Assembly: GCA_038200435.1 (NCBI GenBank)
Contig: JBBPXY010000030.1
Coordinates: 1-11,138 of the forward strand
Direction: 5' to 3'
DNA from: JBBPXY01 sp038200435
Lineage (GTDB): Bacteria; Actinomycetota; Thermoleophilia; Solirubrobacterales; Solirubrobacteraceae
Length of the DNA: 11,138 nucleotides
Below the pieces are notes generated by a model. The model saw nothing but the letters and a program-made list of their open reading frames with translations, searched no databases and was not told the DNA's origin. Below, one piece after another: positions 1 through 8,151 of this stretch; the stretch's first letter is position 1; each line of letters begins with the position of its first letter. A program made the translations under genes and the position numbers.

Positions 1-1
1 C

Positions 2-2059
2 TGCGTCGTCGTGCTCATGATGCTGTTGCTCGTACAGGGCTTCACCGTGCGCACGCAGGGGGCGAGCCGGACTCCCACCGGGGCGGACGCCGCGAGTCCG
101 CTCGCCGGCGCTCCACCCGGGCTGGTGGAGCGCGGGGGCAAGCTCGTCGGGCACGAGCCGCCGGTCGGGCGGCGGATCGCGCTGACCTTTGACGACGGTC
201 CCGACCCGCGCTGGACGCCGCGCATCGTCGATGTCTTGCGCCGCGAGAACGTACCGGCGACGTTCTTCATGGTCGGCGCGCAGGCAGTTCGGGAGCCCGA
301 TCTGGTCCGCGGGCTGCGCCGCGACGGCTTCGAGCTCGCGAACCACACCTTCACGCACGTCGATCCGGGCTCGGTCTCGAGCTTCGAGCGGGATCTCCAG
401 ATCTCCTCGACCGACAGCGCGATCGCTGGTATCACAGGGGTGCGCCCGCGGCTGTTCCGGCCGCCATATTCCTCGACACCTGCCTCGGCCACCCCCCGTC
501 AGGCGCGCGCCTACACCGCGATCGCCCACGAGGGTTACGTGCTCGTGCTCTCAGACCTCGACGGACGCGATTGGGCTCGCCCGGGAGCGGCCGGCATCGT
601 GAGGGGAGCCACTCCCAAAGGGTCGACCGGCGGCCTCGTGCTCTTGCACGATGGGGGAGGGGACCGGTCGCAGACGGTCGCCGCGCTGTCGACGCTGATC
701 CCACGGCTGCGAGCCCGCGGCTTCAGCTTCGTGAGGGCCTCCGAGTTGGCGGGAGTCTCCCGCACCACGGCCGAGCCGCCGACGCGTGGGCTGCAGCGCG
801 CGCGCGGCAGCCTGCTCGTCGCCACGCTCGCCGTCGCCCGCGGCGTGACCGACTTCCTCGGCATCGCGCTCATCGTCATCGCCGTGCTGGCCGTGTTGCG
901 TGCGCTGGCCCTCGTGCTCTTCGCACGGCGTCACGTGCGTACGCTCGCGGCTCGTGGCTCTGCGGAGGAGTACCTCCCGCCCGTCTCCATCCTGGTGCCG
1001 GCCTACAACGAGGCCGTAGGCATCGAGCGCGCGGTGCGCTCGCTCGCCGGGAGCGAGTACCCGGAGCTCGAGGTCATCGTCGTCGACGACGGATCCGACG
1101 ACGGGACGGGGGATCTCGTCGAGTCACTCGGGCTCGAACGGGTGCGCGTGGTGCGGCAGGTCAACGCCGGCAAGCCGGCGGCGCTCAACCGGGGCCTGGC
1201 CGAAGCGGCCCACGACATCCTCGTCACCGTCGACGGAGACACCCTGTTCGAGCGCGACACGGTGCGCCATCTGGTCGCGCCCTTCCGCGATCCCGCGGTT
1301 GGAGCGGTCGCGGGCAACACGAAGGTGGGCAACCGCTCCGGGATGCTTGGCCGCTGGCAGCACATCGAGTACGTCATGGGCTTCAACCTCGACCGGCGCC
1401 TCTACGACGTGCTCGAGTGCATGCCCACCGTGCCCGGCGCGATCGGCGGATTTCGCCGCCGCGCGCTCCTCGACATCGGGGGAGTCTCGTCAGCGACTCT
1501 GGCCGAGGACACCGACATCACCATCGGCATCGGCCGTGCCGGCTGGAGGGTTGTCTACGCCGAGGACGCGCGCGCGTGGACGGAGGCGCCCGCCACCCTG
1601 GGAGTCCTTTGGCGCCAGCGCTACCGCTGGTCCTACGGCACGATGCAGTCGATCTGGAAGCACCGCTCGGCGATGTGGAGCCGGGGCGAGGGCGGGATCG
1701 GCCGACGCGGGTTGCCGTACATGGTGCTCTTCCAGGTGGCGTTGCCGATCCTTGCGCCGCTGATCGACCTCTTCGCGATCTACGGATTGCTTTTCCTCGA
1801 TCCAGTGCCGGTGATCGGCTACTGGGTGGTCTTCAACCTCCTGCAGCTCGCCCTTGGCTGGTACGCCTTCCGCCTCGACAAGGAGTCGCCGCGCGTGCTC
1901 TGGGCCATGCCGTTGCAGCAGTTCGTCTACCGCCAGCTCATGTACCTGGTCGTGATCGAGTCCGTGATCAGCGCGGCGGTGGGGACGCGCATTCGCTGGC
2001 AGCACCTCGAGCGCACGGGCGACGTCGAGGTTGCGCCCGAGGGCGCAGTCCGGCGATAG
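2..2059 (+). CDS. Bifunctional polysaccharide deacetylase / family 2 glycosyltransferase, 5'-partial
   Basis: This membrane protein joins a NodB-like carbohydrate deacetylase (CE4) to a NodC/PgaC-like processive GT2 synthase, so it probably makes and de-N-acetylates an extracellular amino-sugar polymer. Residues are numbered from the GTG at 11. The deacetylase shows TFDDGPD (59-65; D61 base, D62 metal), HTFTH (112-116), RPPYSS (150-155), DGRDW (184-188) and LLHDGG (211-216), so the five CE4 motifs look intact. One or two membrane segments (about 268-305) lead to GT2, with VVDDGSDD (357-364), DGD (408-410), EDTD (499-502) and QRYRW (536-540), then three or so helices to about 660. The frame is open to base 2, no ribosome-binding site precedes the GTG, and the hydrophobic signal anchor lacks a charged start, so the true start lies before the window. 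The polymer is inferred, not shown. Confidence 0.9.
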   Translation, partial: CVVVLMMLLLVQGFTVRTQGASRTPTGADAASPLAGAPPGLVERGGKLVGHEPPVGRRIALTFDDGPDPRWTPRIVDVLRRENVPATFFMVGAQAVREPDLVRGLRRDGFELANHTFTHVDPGSVSSFERDLQISSTDSAIAGITGVRPRLFRPPYSSTPASATPRQARAYTAIAHEGYVLVLSDLDGRDWARPGAAGIVRGATPKGSTGGLVLLHDGGGDRSQTVAALSTLIPRLRARGFSFVRASELAGVSRTTAEPPTRGLQRARGSLLVATLAVARGVTDFLGIALIVIAVLAVLRALALVLFARRHVRTLAARGSAEEYLPPVSILVPAYNEAVGIERAVRSLAGSEYPELEVIVVDDGSDDGTGDLVESLGLERVRVVRQVNAGKPAALNRGLAEAAHDILVTVDGDTLFERDTVRHLVAPFRDPAVGAVAGNTKVGNRSGMLGRWQHIEYVMGFNLDRRLYDVLECMPTVPGAIGGFRRRALLDIGGVSSATLAEDTDITIGIGRAGWRVVYAEDARAWTEAPATLGVLWRQRYRWSYGTMQSIWKHRSAMWSRGEGGIGRRGLPYMVLFQVALPILAPLIDLFAIYGLLFLDPVPVIGYWVVFNLLQLALGWYAFRLDKESPRVLWAMPLQQFVYRQLMYLVVIESVISAAVGTRIRWQHLERTGDVEVAPEGAVRR

Positions 2060-2101
2060 GCTCCTACGAGCCGGTCGCGACGCCACTTCGAGGAGGCAGC
2101 C

Positions 2102-2539
2102 ATGAAGGTGCTCTATACCGCCGAGGCCACCGTGCAGGGCGGTCGCCAGGAGGGACATGCGCGCACGTCGGACGGGCGCCTCGAGGTCGACATCACGCCG
2201 CCGCCCGAACTCGGCGGCGCCGAGACCGGTGGGACGAACCCCGAGCAGCTCTTCGCGGCGGGTTACGCCGCCTGCTTCCAGAGCGCCATGGCGGTGGTCG
2301 CCCGGCGGATGAAGCTCGACTCCTCCGACTCCACCGTCGAGGCCCACGTCGACCTCGGCGCTCTCGAAGGTGGTGCCTTCGGGCTCGCCGTCGAACTGCA
2401 CGTCGAGGTTCCGGGCCTCGAGCCCGACGACGCGAAGGCGCTTGTGACCAAGGCGCACGAAGTCTGTCCTTACTCGAACGCCACGCGTGGCAACATCGAG
2501 GTTGGGCTGCGTGTCGGTGGCGAGCTGCTGCCGGATTAA
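2102..2539 (+). CDS. ohr: Ohr-type organic hydroperoxide reductase (OsmC/Ohr family)
   Basis: This is a 145-residue cytoplasmic thiol peroxidase that reduces organic hydroperoxides; family members typically use lipoylated protein as reductant. The two redox cysteines are present in their usual contexts: C58 in AAGYAACFQSAM and C122 in VCPYSNATRGN. The catalytic arginine (R15 in GGRQEG) and glutamate (E48 in TNPEQLFAAGY) also match Ohr rather than OsmC proper. Length is normal for the family (about 140). The start is well supported: AGGAGG at 2091-2096 lies five bases before the ATG. It follows the synthase fusion by 42 bases and could be cotranscribed or have its own promoter; Ohr genes are often controlled by an OhrR repressor, but no ohrR is present in this window. 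Confidence 0.93.
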   Translation: MKVLYTAEATVQGGRQEGHARTSDGRLEVDITPPPELGGAETGGTNPEQLFAAGYAACFQSAMAVVARRMKLDSSDSTVEAHVDLGALEGGAFGLAVELHVEVPGLEPDDAKALVTKAHEVCPYSNATRGNIEVGLRVGGELLPD

Positions 2540-2682
2540 GGTTCCGGGAGTCTTCCCCGCGCGCGGGACCATCCGCGCCCGGACGGTGGATACGCTGATT
2601 TAGCCGGTATGAGAAGACGCGCCTGCGACCGCCGGCCGATCGCCGCGCGCCCTGCAATGGAGGGTGCGCTGCCTCCAGTCCG

Positions 2683-4152
2683 ATGACCACTCCTCGTCAC
2701 GACAGCACCGCGACCGAGCAAGTCGGTGCCGCTGCTTTTGCCCTGTGGCGCCCGCGACTCGCCGTGCCTGCGCTCGCCCGCCCCCGCGGCGGCATTCGTG
2801 TGCTCGTACTCGGTTGCCTCGCTCTCGCTGCGCTCACCCTTCTGCTCCCCTCGACGCCTACCTACGACCCGTGGGCCTGGATCGTCTGGGGCCGCGAGGT
2901 GATCTCGGGGCACCTGTCGACAACGACGGGGCCGTCGTGGAAGCCGCTGCCGGTGGTCTTCACCGCCGTCTTCGCGCTCGCGGGCAGTGCGTCGCCGGCC
3001 CTGTGGTTGATCGTCGCTCGCGCAGGCGGCTTCCTTGCGCTTGTCTTCTCCTACCGCCTGTCGCGCCGGTTGGGCGGACCGCTCGCCGGGATCATCGCGG
3101 TCGCCGCTCTGATGCTCGTGAACTTCTTCGCGCGGGCTGCCTTCCTCGGCGACTCGGAAGGGCTGCTGATTGCCTTCACGCTGTGCGCAGCCGAGCTGCA
3201 CCTCGTCGGCCGGCGCCGTGACGCCGTGCTGGCCGGATTCGGAGCCGCGCTTCTGCGCCCCGAAGCCTGGCTCTTCGTCGGGCTCTACGGCCTGTGGCTC
3301 TTCTGGCGCGAACCTTCTCTCCGGCTGCTGCTCGTCGGCTTGGGCATCGCAGTGCCCGCGCTCTGGCTGGGCCCCGAGCTCTGGGGATCGGGCAACGCGT
3401 TCAGAGCGTCCGCGCGCGCCCAGCAGGTCGTCCCGGGCTCACCCGGCGCGGCGGCTGATCCGACCCAGGCCCTGCTCGACCGGGCCTGGCCCCTCGTGCT
3501 GATGCCGGTGCGAATCGGTGCGGCTCTAGCGATCTTCGGCGCGGTCTGGATGCGCCGGCGGATCGAGTCGCGAGCCGTTCTCCTGATCGCGGGGGCCGCC
3601 GCACTGTGGTTCGCGGAGGTGATCGTCATGGCCAACAACGGCTACTCGGGCAACGTCCGCTACCTCCTGGCACCGTCCGCGCTCGTCTGCGTGCTGGGTG
3701 GCGTCGGTCTCGCTCGGCTCGTCTCGCTCGTGCCCGCCGGACGGCGCGGCGCACTGCGAGTGGCTGCCGGCATCGCCGTGGTTGCCGTGCTCGTCCCGTA
3801 CTCCTTCGAGCCCGCGCGGCTGTTGGAGCTCGACGCGCACGCCATCAAGACCGAGGCGCGCATCAACGGCGCGATCTCAGACGCGGTGCGGCTGGCCGGC
3901 GGCAGCGCCGCGGTGCTCGCCTGCGGCAAGCCGACCATCGGGAACCTCCAGGTGACCCCGCTCGTCTGGGAGCTGCACGCCCACCTGAAGGATGTCGGCT
4001 ACATCGCTCCGCCGCGTGCGGTCGCGTTCTTCGCCGAACCCGCCCGCCGCGGCGCGGGACTTCCTCGGGCCCAACTCAAGGGCGGGGGCTACGAGGCGCG
4101 CGGTGTCGCCGGTGTGTGGCACGTGCTCAAGCGCTGCGGGGCGCGGAGCTAG
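2683..4152 (+). CDS. GT-C fold integral membrane glycosyltransferase-like protein
   Basis: This 489-residue polytopic membrane protein has the layout of GT-C (PMT/ArnT-like) transferases, which move sugars from polyprenyl-phosphate donors to acceptors outside the membrane. The first helix (about 38-56) is followed by a loop with the acidic pair position YDPWAWIVWG (D62) and GPSWKPLPV (83-91). Further marks are FLGDSEGLL (154-162), LRPEAW (191-196) and NVRYLLAP (about 324-331). Roughly ten hydrophobic helices end near residue 375, and the C-terminal 110 residues look soluble. The ATG at 2683 is the first possible start after an in-frame stop at 2596; it has no well-placed ribosome-binding site. 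The next gene starts five bases after its stop and is also GT-C-like. Substrate and acceptor cannot be read from sequence. The GT-C assignment is by topology and motifs and is less certain than for its neighbour. Confidence 0.75.
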   Translation: MTTPRHDSTATEQVGAAAFALWRPRLAVPALARPRGGIRVLVLGCLALAALTLLLPSTPTYDPWAWIVWGREVISGHLSTTTGPSWKPLPVVFTAVFALAGSASPALWLIVARAGGFLALVFSYRLSRRLGGPLAGIIAVAALMLVNFFARAAFLGDSEGLLIAFTLCAAELHLVGRRRDAVLAGFGAALLRPEAWLFVGLYGLWLFWREPSLRLLLVGLGIAVPALWLGPELWGSGNAFRASARAQQVVPGSPGAAADPTQALLDRAWPLVLMPVRIGAALAIFGAVWMRRRIESRAVLLIAGAAALWFAEVIVMANNGYSGNVRYLLAPSALVCVLGGVGLARLVSLVPAGRRGALRVAAGIAVVAVLVPYSFEPARLLELDAHAIKTEARINGAISDAVRLAGGSAAVLACGKPTIGNLQVTPLVWELHAHLKDVGYIAPPRAVAFFAEPARRGAGLPRAQLKGGGYEARGVAGVWHVLKRCGARS

Positions 4153-4157
4153 AAGCG

Positions 4158-5723
4158 GTGTCGGCCTACGCCCAGCCGCGCGGGCCCGCCGCGCTCCGAG
4201 TGCGGGTGCGGCCCGCTGCCCGGATCGTCACGTTCACCCTCCTCGCCGCGCTCACCGCCGGGTCGGTGATCTTGCGCACGCGCGTCCTGCACACGGGCTA
4301 CTGGGTCGACGAGGGCATCACTCTTGGAATCTCCTCGCATCCCCTCGGCGACCTCCCGGCCCTTCTGCGCCAGGACGGCGCACCGCCGCTCTACTACGCG
4401 CTCCTGCACTTCTGGATCAAGCTCTTCGGGACCTCGGAGGAGGCGGTGCGCAGCCTCTCCCTCCTCTTCGCGGGACTCTCCGTCCCGGCCGCGCTGGCCG
4501 CCGGGTGGAGTCTCTTCGGCCGCCGTGCGGGCTGGATCGCAGCCGGAGGAGCGGCGGTCTCGCCGTTCCTCGGCACCTACGCGCAGGAGGCACGCATGTA
4601 CAGCCTCGTGGCGTTGCTCGGCATCGTGTGCAGCGCCGCATTCGTGCACGCCTTCGTGTACCGGCGCCGGCGCGCGCTCCCTGTCTTCGCCATCAGCCTG
4701 GCGCTGCTGCTCTACACGCACGCGTGGGGGCTCTTCATGTTGGCTGCCGCCATCCTCGTCGTCTTGGTGCTCTGCCTGCGCGCCCCCGGCCGGCGAGGGC
4801 TCATCGTGGACGCGCTCCTCGGCTTCGGCGTGGCGCTCGCGCTCTTCGCGCCCTGGGTCCCCACGCTCCTCTTCCAGGCTCGGCACACCGGAGCGCCCTG
4901 GGCCCTGAAGCCCGACCTCTCCGAACTTCTGCTGGGGCCGGGCCGGCTGCTCGGGGGGCCGGTGCCGGCAGTCGTGCTCGTCGCCGGCATCGCCGTAAGC
5001 GCTACGGCCGTCATTCGCGCCGGGGGTCGCCGCCGTGCTGCGGCGCTCTCGTTGCTCACCCTCACGGTCGCTGTGCCGCTGATGGCTTGGGCGGTCTCGC
5101 ATGTCTCACCGGCGTGGGCCTGGCGCTACCTCGCGGTGACCTTCGGGCCGCTCCTTCTGCTGGCGTCGCTGACGCTGAGCCGTCTGCGGCGGTTCGACAT
5201 CGCCGTGCTGGCTGTCGTCGCGGTGTGGTGGGCGACCACTGGATCGCCTCCGCTCAAGAGCAACGCCCGCATGGTCACGGCTTCCTTCGCTTCTTCACTG
5301 CGACCCGGTGACTGGGTCATCTCCACGCAGCCCGAGCAGCTTCCGACCTTGCAGCACTACCTTCGCGCCACGGGTGAGCGCCCCGCGACGCTCACCGGGC
5401 CGGCGCGGCATCCCGACGTGGTCGACTGGCGCGACGCCCTGCCGCGCATGCGCAACACCACAGTCCAGCGCAACCTGACCCCGCTGCTCAACCAAACCCC
5501 GGTGGGCGCCCGCATCCTGCTCGTCCGGCCGATCGTGCCCAACCCGGTTCGCTGGCGGGCACCCTGGCAGGCGGTGGTGCGGATCCACTCCACCCGGTGG
5601 ATCCGGGCGATGCTCGCCGACCGCCGCTTCCGGCTCGTCCGCACTTTCCCGCTCGATCCGGTGAACCCCGACCCCGGCCCGCACCCGGTGCGAGCCCAGC
5701 TCTTTCAGAAGATCAGCCCGTAG
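4158..5723 (+). CDS. GT39/ArnT-like membrane glycosyltransferase
   Basis: This 521-residue membrane protein belongs to the GT-C superfamily close to the PMT/ArnT group, which uses lipid-linked sugars at the outer face of the membrane. The first periplasm-side loop carries the diagnostic acidic pair in YWVDEG (D51, E52), followed by APPLYYALLHFWIKLFG (75-91), the EEAVRSLSLLF element (94-104) and QEARMYSL (143-150). About ten hydrophobic helices run to residue 360, including WAWRYL (320-325), and a soluble C-terminal domain of about 150 residues ends the protein. The start is GTG at 4158, with GGAG at 4145-4148 inside the end of the preceding gene; a much longer open frame upstream is only a shadow of that gene. 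GTG codons at 4200 and 4206 are weaker alternatives. With the gene before it, it forms a two-gene GT-C cassette, probably cotranscribed, perhaps for surface glycan or protein glycosylation. Confidence 0.85.
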   Translation: MSAYAQPRGPAALRVRVRPAARIVTFTLLAALTAGSVILRTRVLHTGYWVDEGITLGISSHPLGDLPALLRQDGAPPLYYALLHFWIKLFGTSEEAVRSLSLLFAGLSVPAALAAGWSLFGRRAGWIAAGGAAVSPFLGTYAQEARMYSLVALLGIVCSAAFVHAFVYRRRRALPVFAISLALLLYTHAWGLFMLAAAILVVLVLCLRAPGRRGLIVDALLGFGVALALFAPWVPTLLFQARHTGAPWALKPDLSELLLGPGRLLGGPVPAVVLVAGIAVSATAVIRAGGRRRAAALSLLTLTVAVPLMAWAVSHVSPAWAWRYLAVTFGPLLLLASLTLSRLRRFDIAVLAVVAVWWATTGSPPLKSNARMVTASFASSLRPGDWVISTQPEQLPTLQHYLRATGERPATLTGPARHPDVVDWRDALPRMRNTTVQRNLTPLLNQTPVGARILLVRPIVPNPVRWRAPWQAVVRIHSTRWIRAMLADRRFRLVRTFPLDPVNPDPGPHPVRAQLFQKISP

Positions 5724-5740
5724 GTGGGCGGGCTCCCCGG

Positions 5741-6522
5741 ATGAGCGACGAGGCCGTCTTCACACCGGACGGCGAGCTGTTCGTACCGAGCGAGATCGCG
5801 CGCGGGCCCTGGGATCCGGAGGCCCAGCACGGCGGTGCTCCGGCGGCCCTGCTGGCCCGCGCGCTCGAGCGGCTCGACGCGGAGGAGGGGATGCTGCTGG
5901 CGCGGCTCACGGTCGAGTTCGTGCGGCCGGTACCCCTCAGCCCGTTGCGGGTCGAGGCCGGGGTGACTCGCCCCGGCCGCCGCGTCCAGCTGGCCGGCGC
6001 CCGGCTTCTGGCCGGTGAGCTTGAGGTGTGCCGGGCCTCGGCGCTGCGCATCCGCCGCACGAGCGAACCCATCGTCGAGGGGACGGCGCCCGAGCCGCCG
6101 CCGCCTGTCCCGAGCACGGGGTGGACGCGCCCTTCGCATTCCCCGGTCTCGAGCGCTCGTTCGTGGGCGAGGCGGTGGACATGCGGTTCGTCTCCGGCGA
6201 CTACGGCATGGGTCCCGCGATGGTGTGGATGCGCCTGCGCCATCCGCTGGTCGCGGGCGAGCAGCCGACGCCCACTCAGCGCGTCGCCGCGGTGGCCGAC
6301 TTCGGCAACGGCGTGAGCGCCGCGCTCGACTGGGATCGCCACGTATTCATCAACCCCGACCTGACCGTGCACCTTGAACGCGAGCCCGAGGGCGAGTGGG
6401 TGTGCTTGGATGCGAGCACCCGCGTGCAGCCGACCGGCACGGGCGCGGCGGAGAGCGTGCTCTTCGACGAGCGCGGGCGGATCGGCCGCGCGGTGCAGGC
6501 GCTCTATGTGGATCGGCGGTAG
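5741..6522 (+). pseudogene. Double-hotdog acyl-CoA thioesterase-like gene with a -1 frameshift
   Basis: Two reading frames together encode one thioesterase-family protein of about 260 residues (TesB/4HBT_3-like double hotdog). The first frame, from the ATG at 5741, gives the N-terminal hotdog: PWDPEAQHGGAPAALL (23-38) and LTVEFVRPVPLSPL (56-69). It stays sensible up to EPPPPVP (about 6092-6112). The homologous sequence then continues one frame back as CPEHG (6106-6120), with the C-terminal hotdog: VAAVADFGNGVS, FINPDLTVHL, GEWVCLDA and FDERGRIGRAVQAL, ending at 6522. Loss of a single base near 6104-6112 explains this; restoring a G would give PPPPGPEHG, a natural linker. If read without repair, the first frame runs to 6316 with meaningless sequence after the break. 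The gene starts 17 bases after the GT-C gene and is probably in its operon. Either a real lesion or a sequencing error is possible; everything else looks conserved. Confidence 0.82.
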
Positions 6523-6641
6523 GGCGCGGAGGCACTACTTCAGGTGCGGACCGAAGCGCCGGGTCCGATCTGGGAAGAGGACGAAGAGAGCGTTGTGATC
6601 GGTGGACTCGGGCGACGTCATCCGATTTGGCATCGTTTTCC

Positions 6642-6716
6642 GACCTCGTATCGGAGGTCTCCGATTTCGGACACTGTCAAAGGCCCCTCTTCACTCCTTC
6701 CCTAGATCGGGGGCCT
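6642..6716. terminator. Inverted repeats between convergent genes, candidate bidirectional terminator
   Basis: The gap 6523-6732 lies between two genes that converge, and no coding sequence is visible in it. It holds GACCTC/GAGGTC (6642-6647 with 6654-6659, six-base loop), TCCGA-TT-TCGGA (6660-6671), the overlapping alternative TCCGA/TCGGA (6639-6643 with 6651-6655), and AGGCCCC/GGGGCCT (6681-6687 with 6710-6716, 22-base loop). None is followed by a clear T-run, so intrinsic termination is inferred from position and symmetry only. Confidence 0.4.
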
Positions 6717-6732
6717 AACCGGCGTCGGACCC

Positions 6733-8151
6733 CTAACGCACGCGGGCGCGCAGCATCCGGCGCAGCGGCACGACGCGCCCGTCGCGCAGCACCGCAACCG
6801 CCCGCACAAGGATCCGCCGGTGCCGGGCACGGCGCACCGACAGGGCGAACGGACGGGTCGTCCGCCGGGCGAGCACGCGGTGCCCGCTGATCCAGTCGAC
6901 GCGCACCACTTCGGCGGCGTCGCCACCGCCCAGTCCGAGCGGCACGTGCAGCAGCCGCGCGGCGCGGGCGATGCTCGTCCGCACCGCGATGTGCACGCGC
7001 GGAGCGTGCGCGGGGCGCGCCGCGAACTGCGCGACCAATGAGCGGAACGCCTCGAACGCTGGCTTCGGGGTGTAGTCGTCGCGAAGCAGTCCGTAGTGGT
7101 GCTGGAAGGTCGCCGAGCCCGTGTTGTGATCGCGCAGGTCGAACCAGCGCGCGTCGGTCACGTTGTAGGTGCCGCGGAAGTCGTCGAGCGTCCGCAGCAG
7201 CTCGTTGGTCACCTCGAGCTGGCGCGCTTCAGAGCGGCCCGGTCCCGTCGGCCATCCCGTCTCCTCGACGTGGATCGGCACTTTCGCGCCGAGAGCGGCC
7301 ATCGGCATGAAGCACTTGCGCAGCACGCTCATGGCGTTGACCAGCCCGTCACGCTCACCGCCGGGCGGTTCGGTCGGCGGGAAGAACGTTCCGGGGTAGG
7401 CATCGAGGCCGACCCAGTCGAGGGCCTGGCGAAAGCGCGGGCCACCCTTGGCTCCGAGGTAGTTCCAGAAGCTCTTGTCGGTCGAGGGGTCGCTGCGGTA
7501 GACCCAGTTGAAGCCGACGCTCAGCTGCCCGTAGTGGTTGCGCCGCGCCTCGTCCTTGGCGGCGATGACGCCTTGAATCAGCGCATCGCGCACGCCCTTG
7601 TAGGCGCCGTCGGAGGAGTCGGGCGAGATGGTCAGGTTGGCCTCGTTTGTGACCTGCATCGCCACGACCCGCGGGTCGGCGCCGAACCTGCGTACGACGT
7701 GGCGGACAAAGCGCACGAAGCCGGCGATGTCGCCTTCCTGTGCCTTGGTCGGGTGGTAGCGGACCTGCAGCTCGACCAGGTAGCCGCGCGAGGTGTAGCG
7801 GTGGGTGCGCGCCGCGAAGTCGCGCACGAGCGGCTCGCCGCCCGACCAGAAGAGGCGGTTCAGCCGTAAGGCGAGAGGTGCCCCTCCGGCGGGCTGTAGC
7901 CGGTGCAGCGCGGCCAGCGTCTTCTCGGGACGATCGGGCACGGCCGGGACCGAGGGCCCGAGGGCCCCGGCCACGCCGGAAGGGTTGATGCCGAGCCGCA
8001 GGCGCGGGCCGGGGAGCTTGGGCACGCCGGCAGCGGAAGGATCGCCGAGGCACTCGGCGGCGTTCGCGGGCCCAGCCAGCACAAGGGCGGCGAGGGAACC
8101 GATCAGCAGTCGCAGACCGAAGCGCACACCGCGAATTTCAGCAGAATTCAC
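6733..8151 (-). CDS. Secreted clan GH-A glycoside hydrolase, GH17-like active site
   Basis: This 472-residue protein looks like an exported TIM-barrel glycoside hydrolase. A signal peptide (hydrophobic core about 15-27, likely cleaved after ANA at 29-31) precedes the barrel (about 50-375). The acid/base is probably E170 in VTNEAN (167-172) and the nucleophile E297 in VEETGWPTG (295-303); the latter resembles the ETGWP element of GH17 beta-1,3-glucanases. WVGLDAYPGTFFPP (246-259) and ARWFDLRDHN (334-343) are other conserved-looking barrel segments. Residues 381-472 form a separate arginine-rich, beta-prone tail, perhaps an Ig-like or wall-binding domain. The start GTG at 8151 abuts the TGA of the upstream membrane-protein gene, so translation is probably coupled; a second GTG at 8127 is possible. 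Family membership beyond clan GH-A is uncertain and the substrate unknown; a glucan or cell-wall polysaccharide is a guess. Confidence 0.75.
   Translation of the reverse strand: MNSAEIRGVRFGLRLLIGSLAALVLAGPANAAECLGDPSAAGVPKLPGPRLRLGINPSGVAGALGPSVPAVPDRPEKTLAALHRLQPAGGAPLALRLNRLFWSGGEPLVRDFAARTHRYTSRGYLVELQVRYHPTKAQEGDIAGFVRFVRHVVRRFGADPRVVAMQVTNEANLTISPDSSDGAYKGVRDALIQGVIAAKDEARRNHYGQLSVGFNWVYRSDPSTDKSFWNYLGAKGGPRFRQALDWVGLDAYPGTFFPPTEPPGGERDGLVNAMSVLRKCFMPMAALGAKVPIHVEETGWPTGPGRSEARQLEVTNELLRTLDDFRGTYNVTDARWFDLRDHNTGSATFQHHYGLLRDDYTPKPAFEAFRSLVAQFAARPAHAPRVHIAVRTSIARAARLLHVPLGLGGGDAAEVVRVDWISGHRVLARRTTRPFALSVRRARHRRILVRAVAVLRDGRVVPLRRMLRARVR

Noticed and set aside
2556..2567. The CG-rich palindrome CCCGCGCGCGGG as terminator after ohr
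   Set aside because: It has no usable loop and no T-run, and such palindromes are common by chance at this GC content.
1490..2572. A 360-codon minus-strand open frame antisense to the synthase and ohr
   Set aside because: No recognisable motif, composition of a shadow frame, and it runs opposite two well-supported genes.
571..2598. A 675-codon open frame overlapping the synthase fusion and ohr on the same strand
   Set aside because: Its translation is Arg/Ala/Pro-rich low-complexity sequence without motifs, a typical third-position shadow of GC-rich genes; the other frame carries all deacetylase, GT2 and Ohr motifs.
3606..4157. An upstream extension of the GT39-like gene
   Set aside because: It lies wholly inside the preceding GT-C gene and has shadow composition; the protein becomes sensible only after the GTG at 4158.
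6095..6120. Programmed -1 frameshift in the thioesterase
   Set aside because: No X-XXY-YYZ slippery heptamer is present at the crossing point, and a linker with one base restored reads naturally.
7096..7869. A 257-codon plus-strand open frame opposite the glycoside hydrolase
   Set aside because: It is antisense to the barrel-coding region with its conserved catalytic motifs and has no family features of its own.
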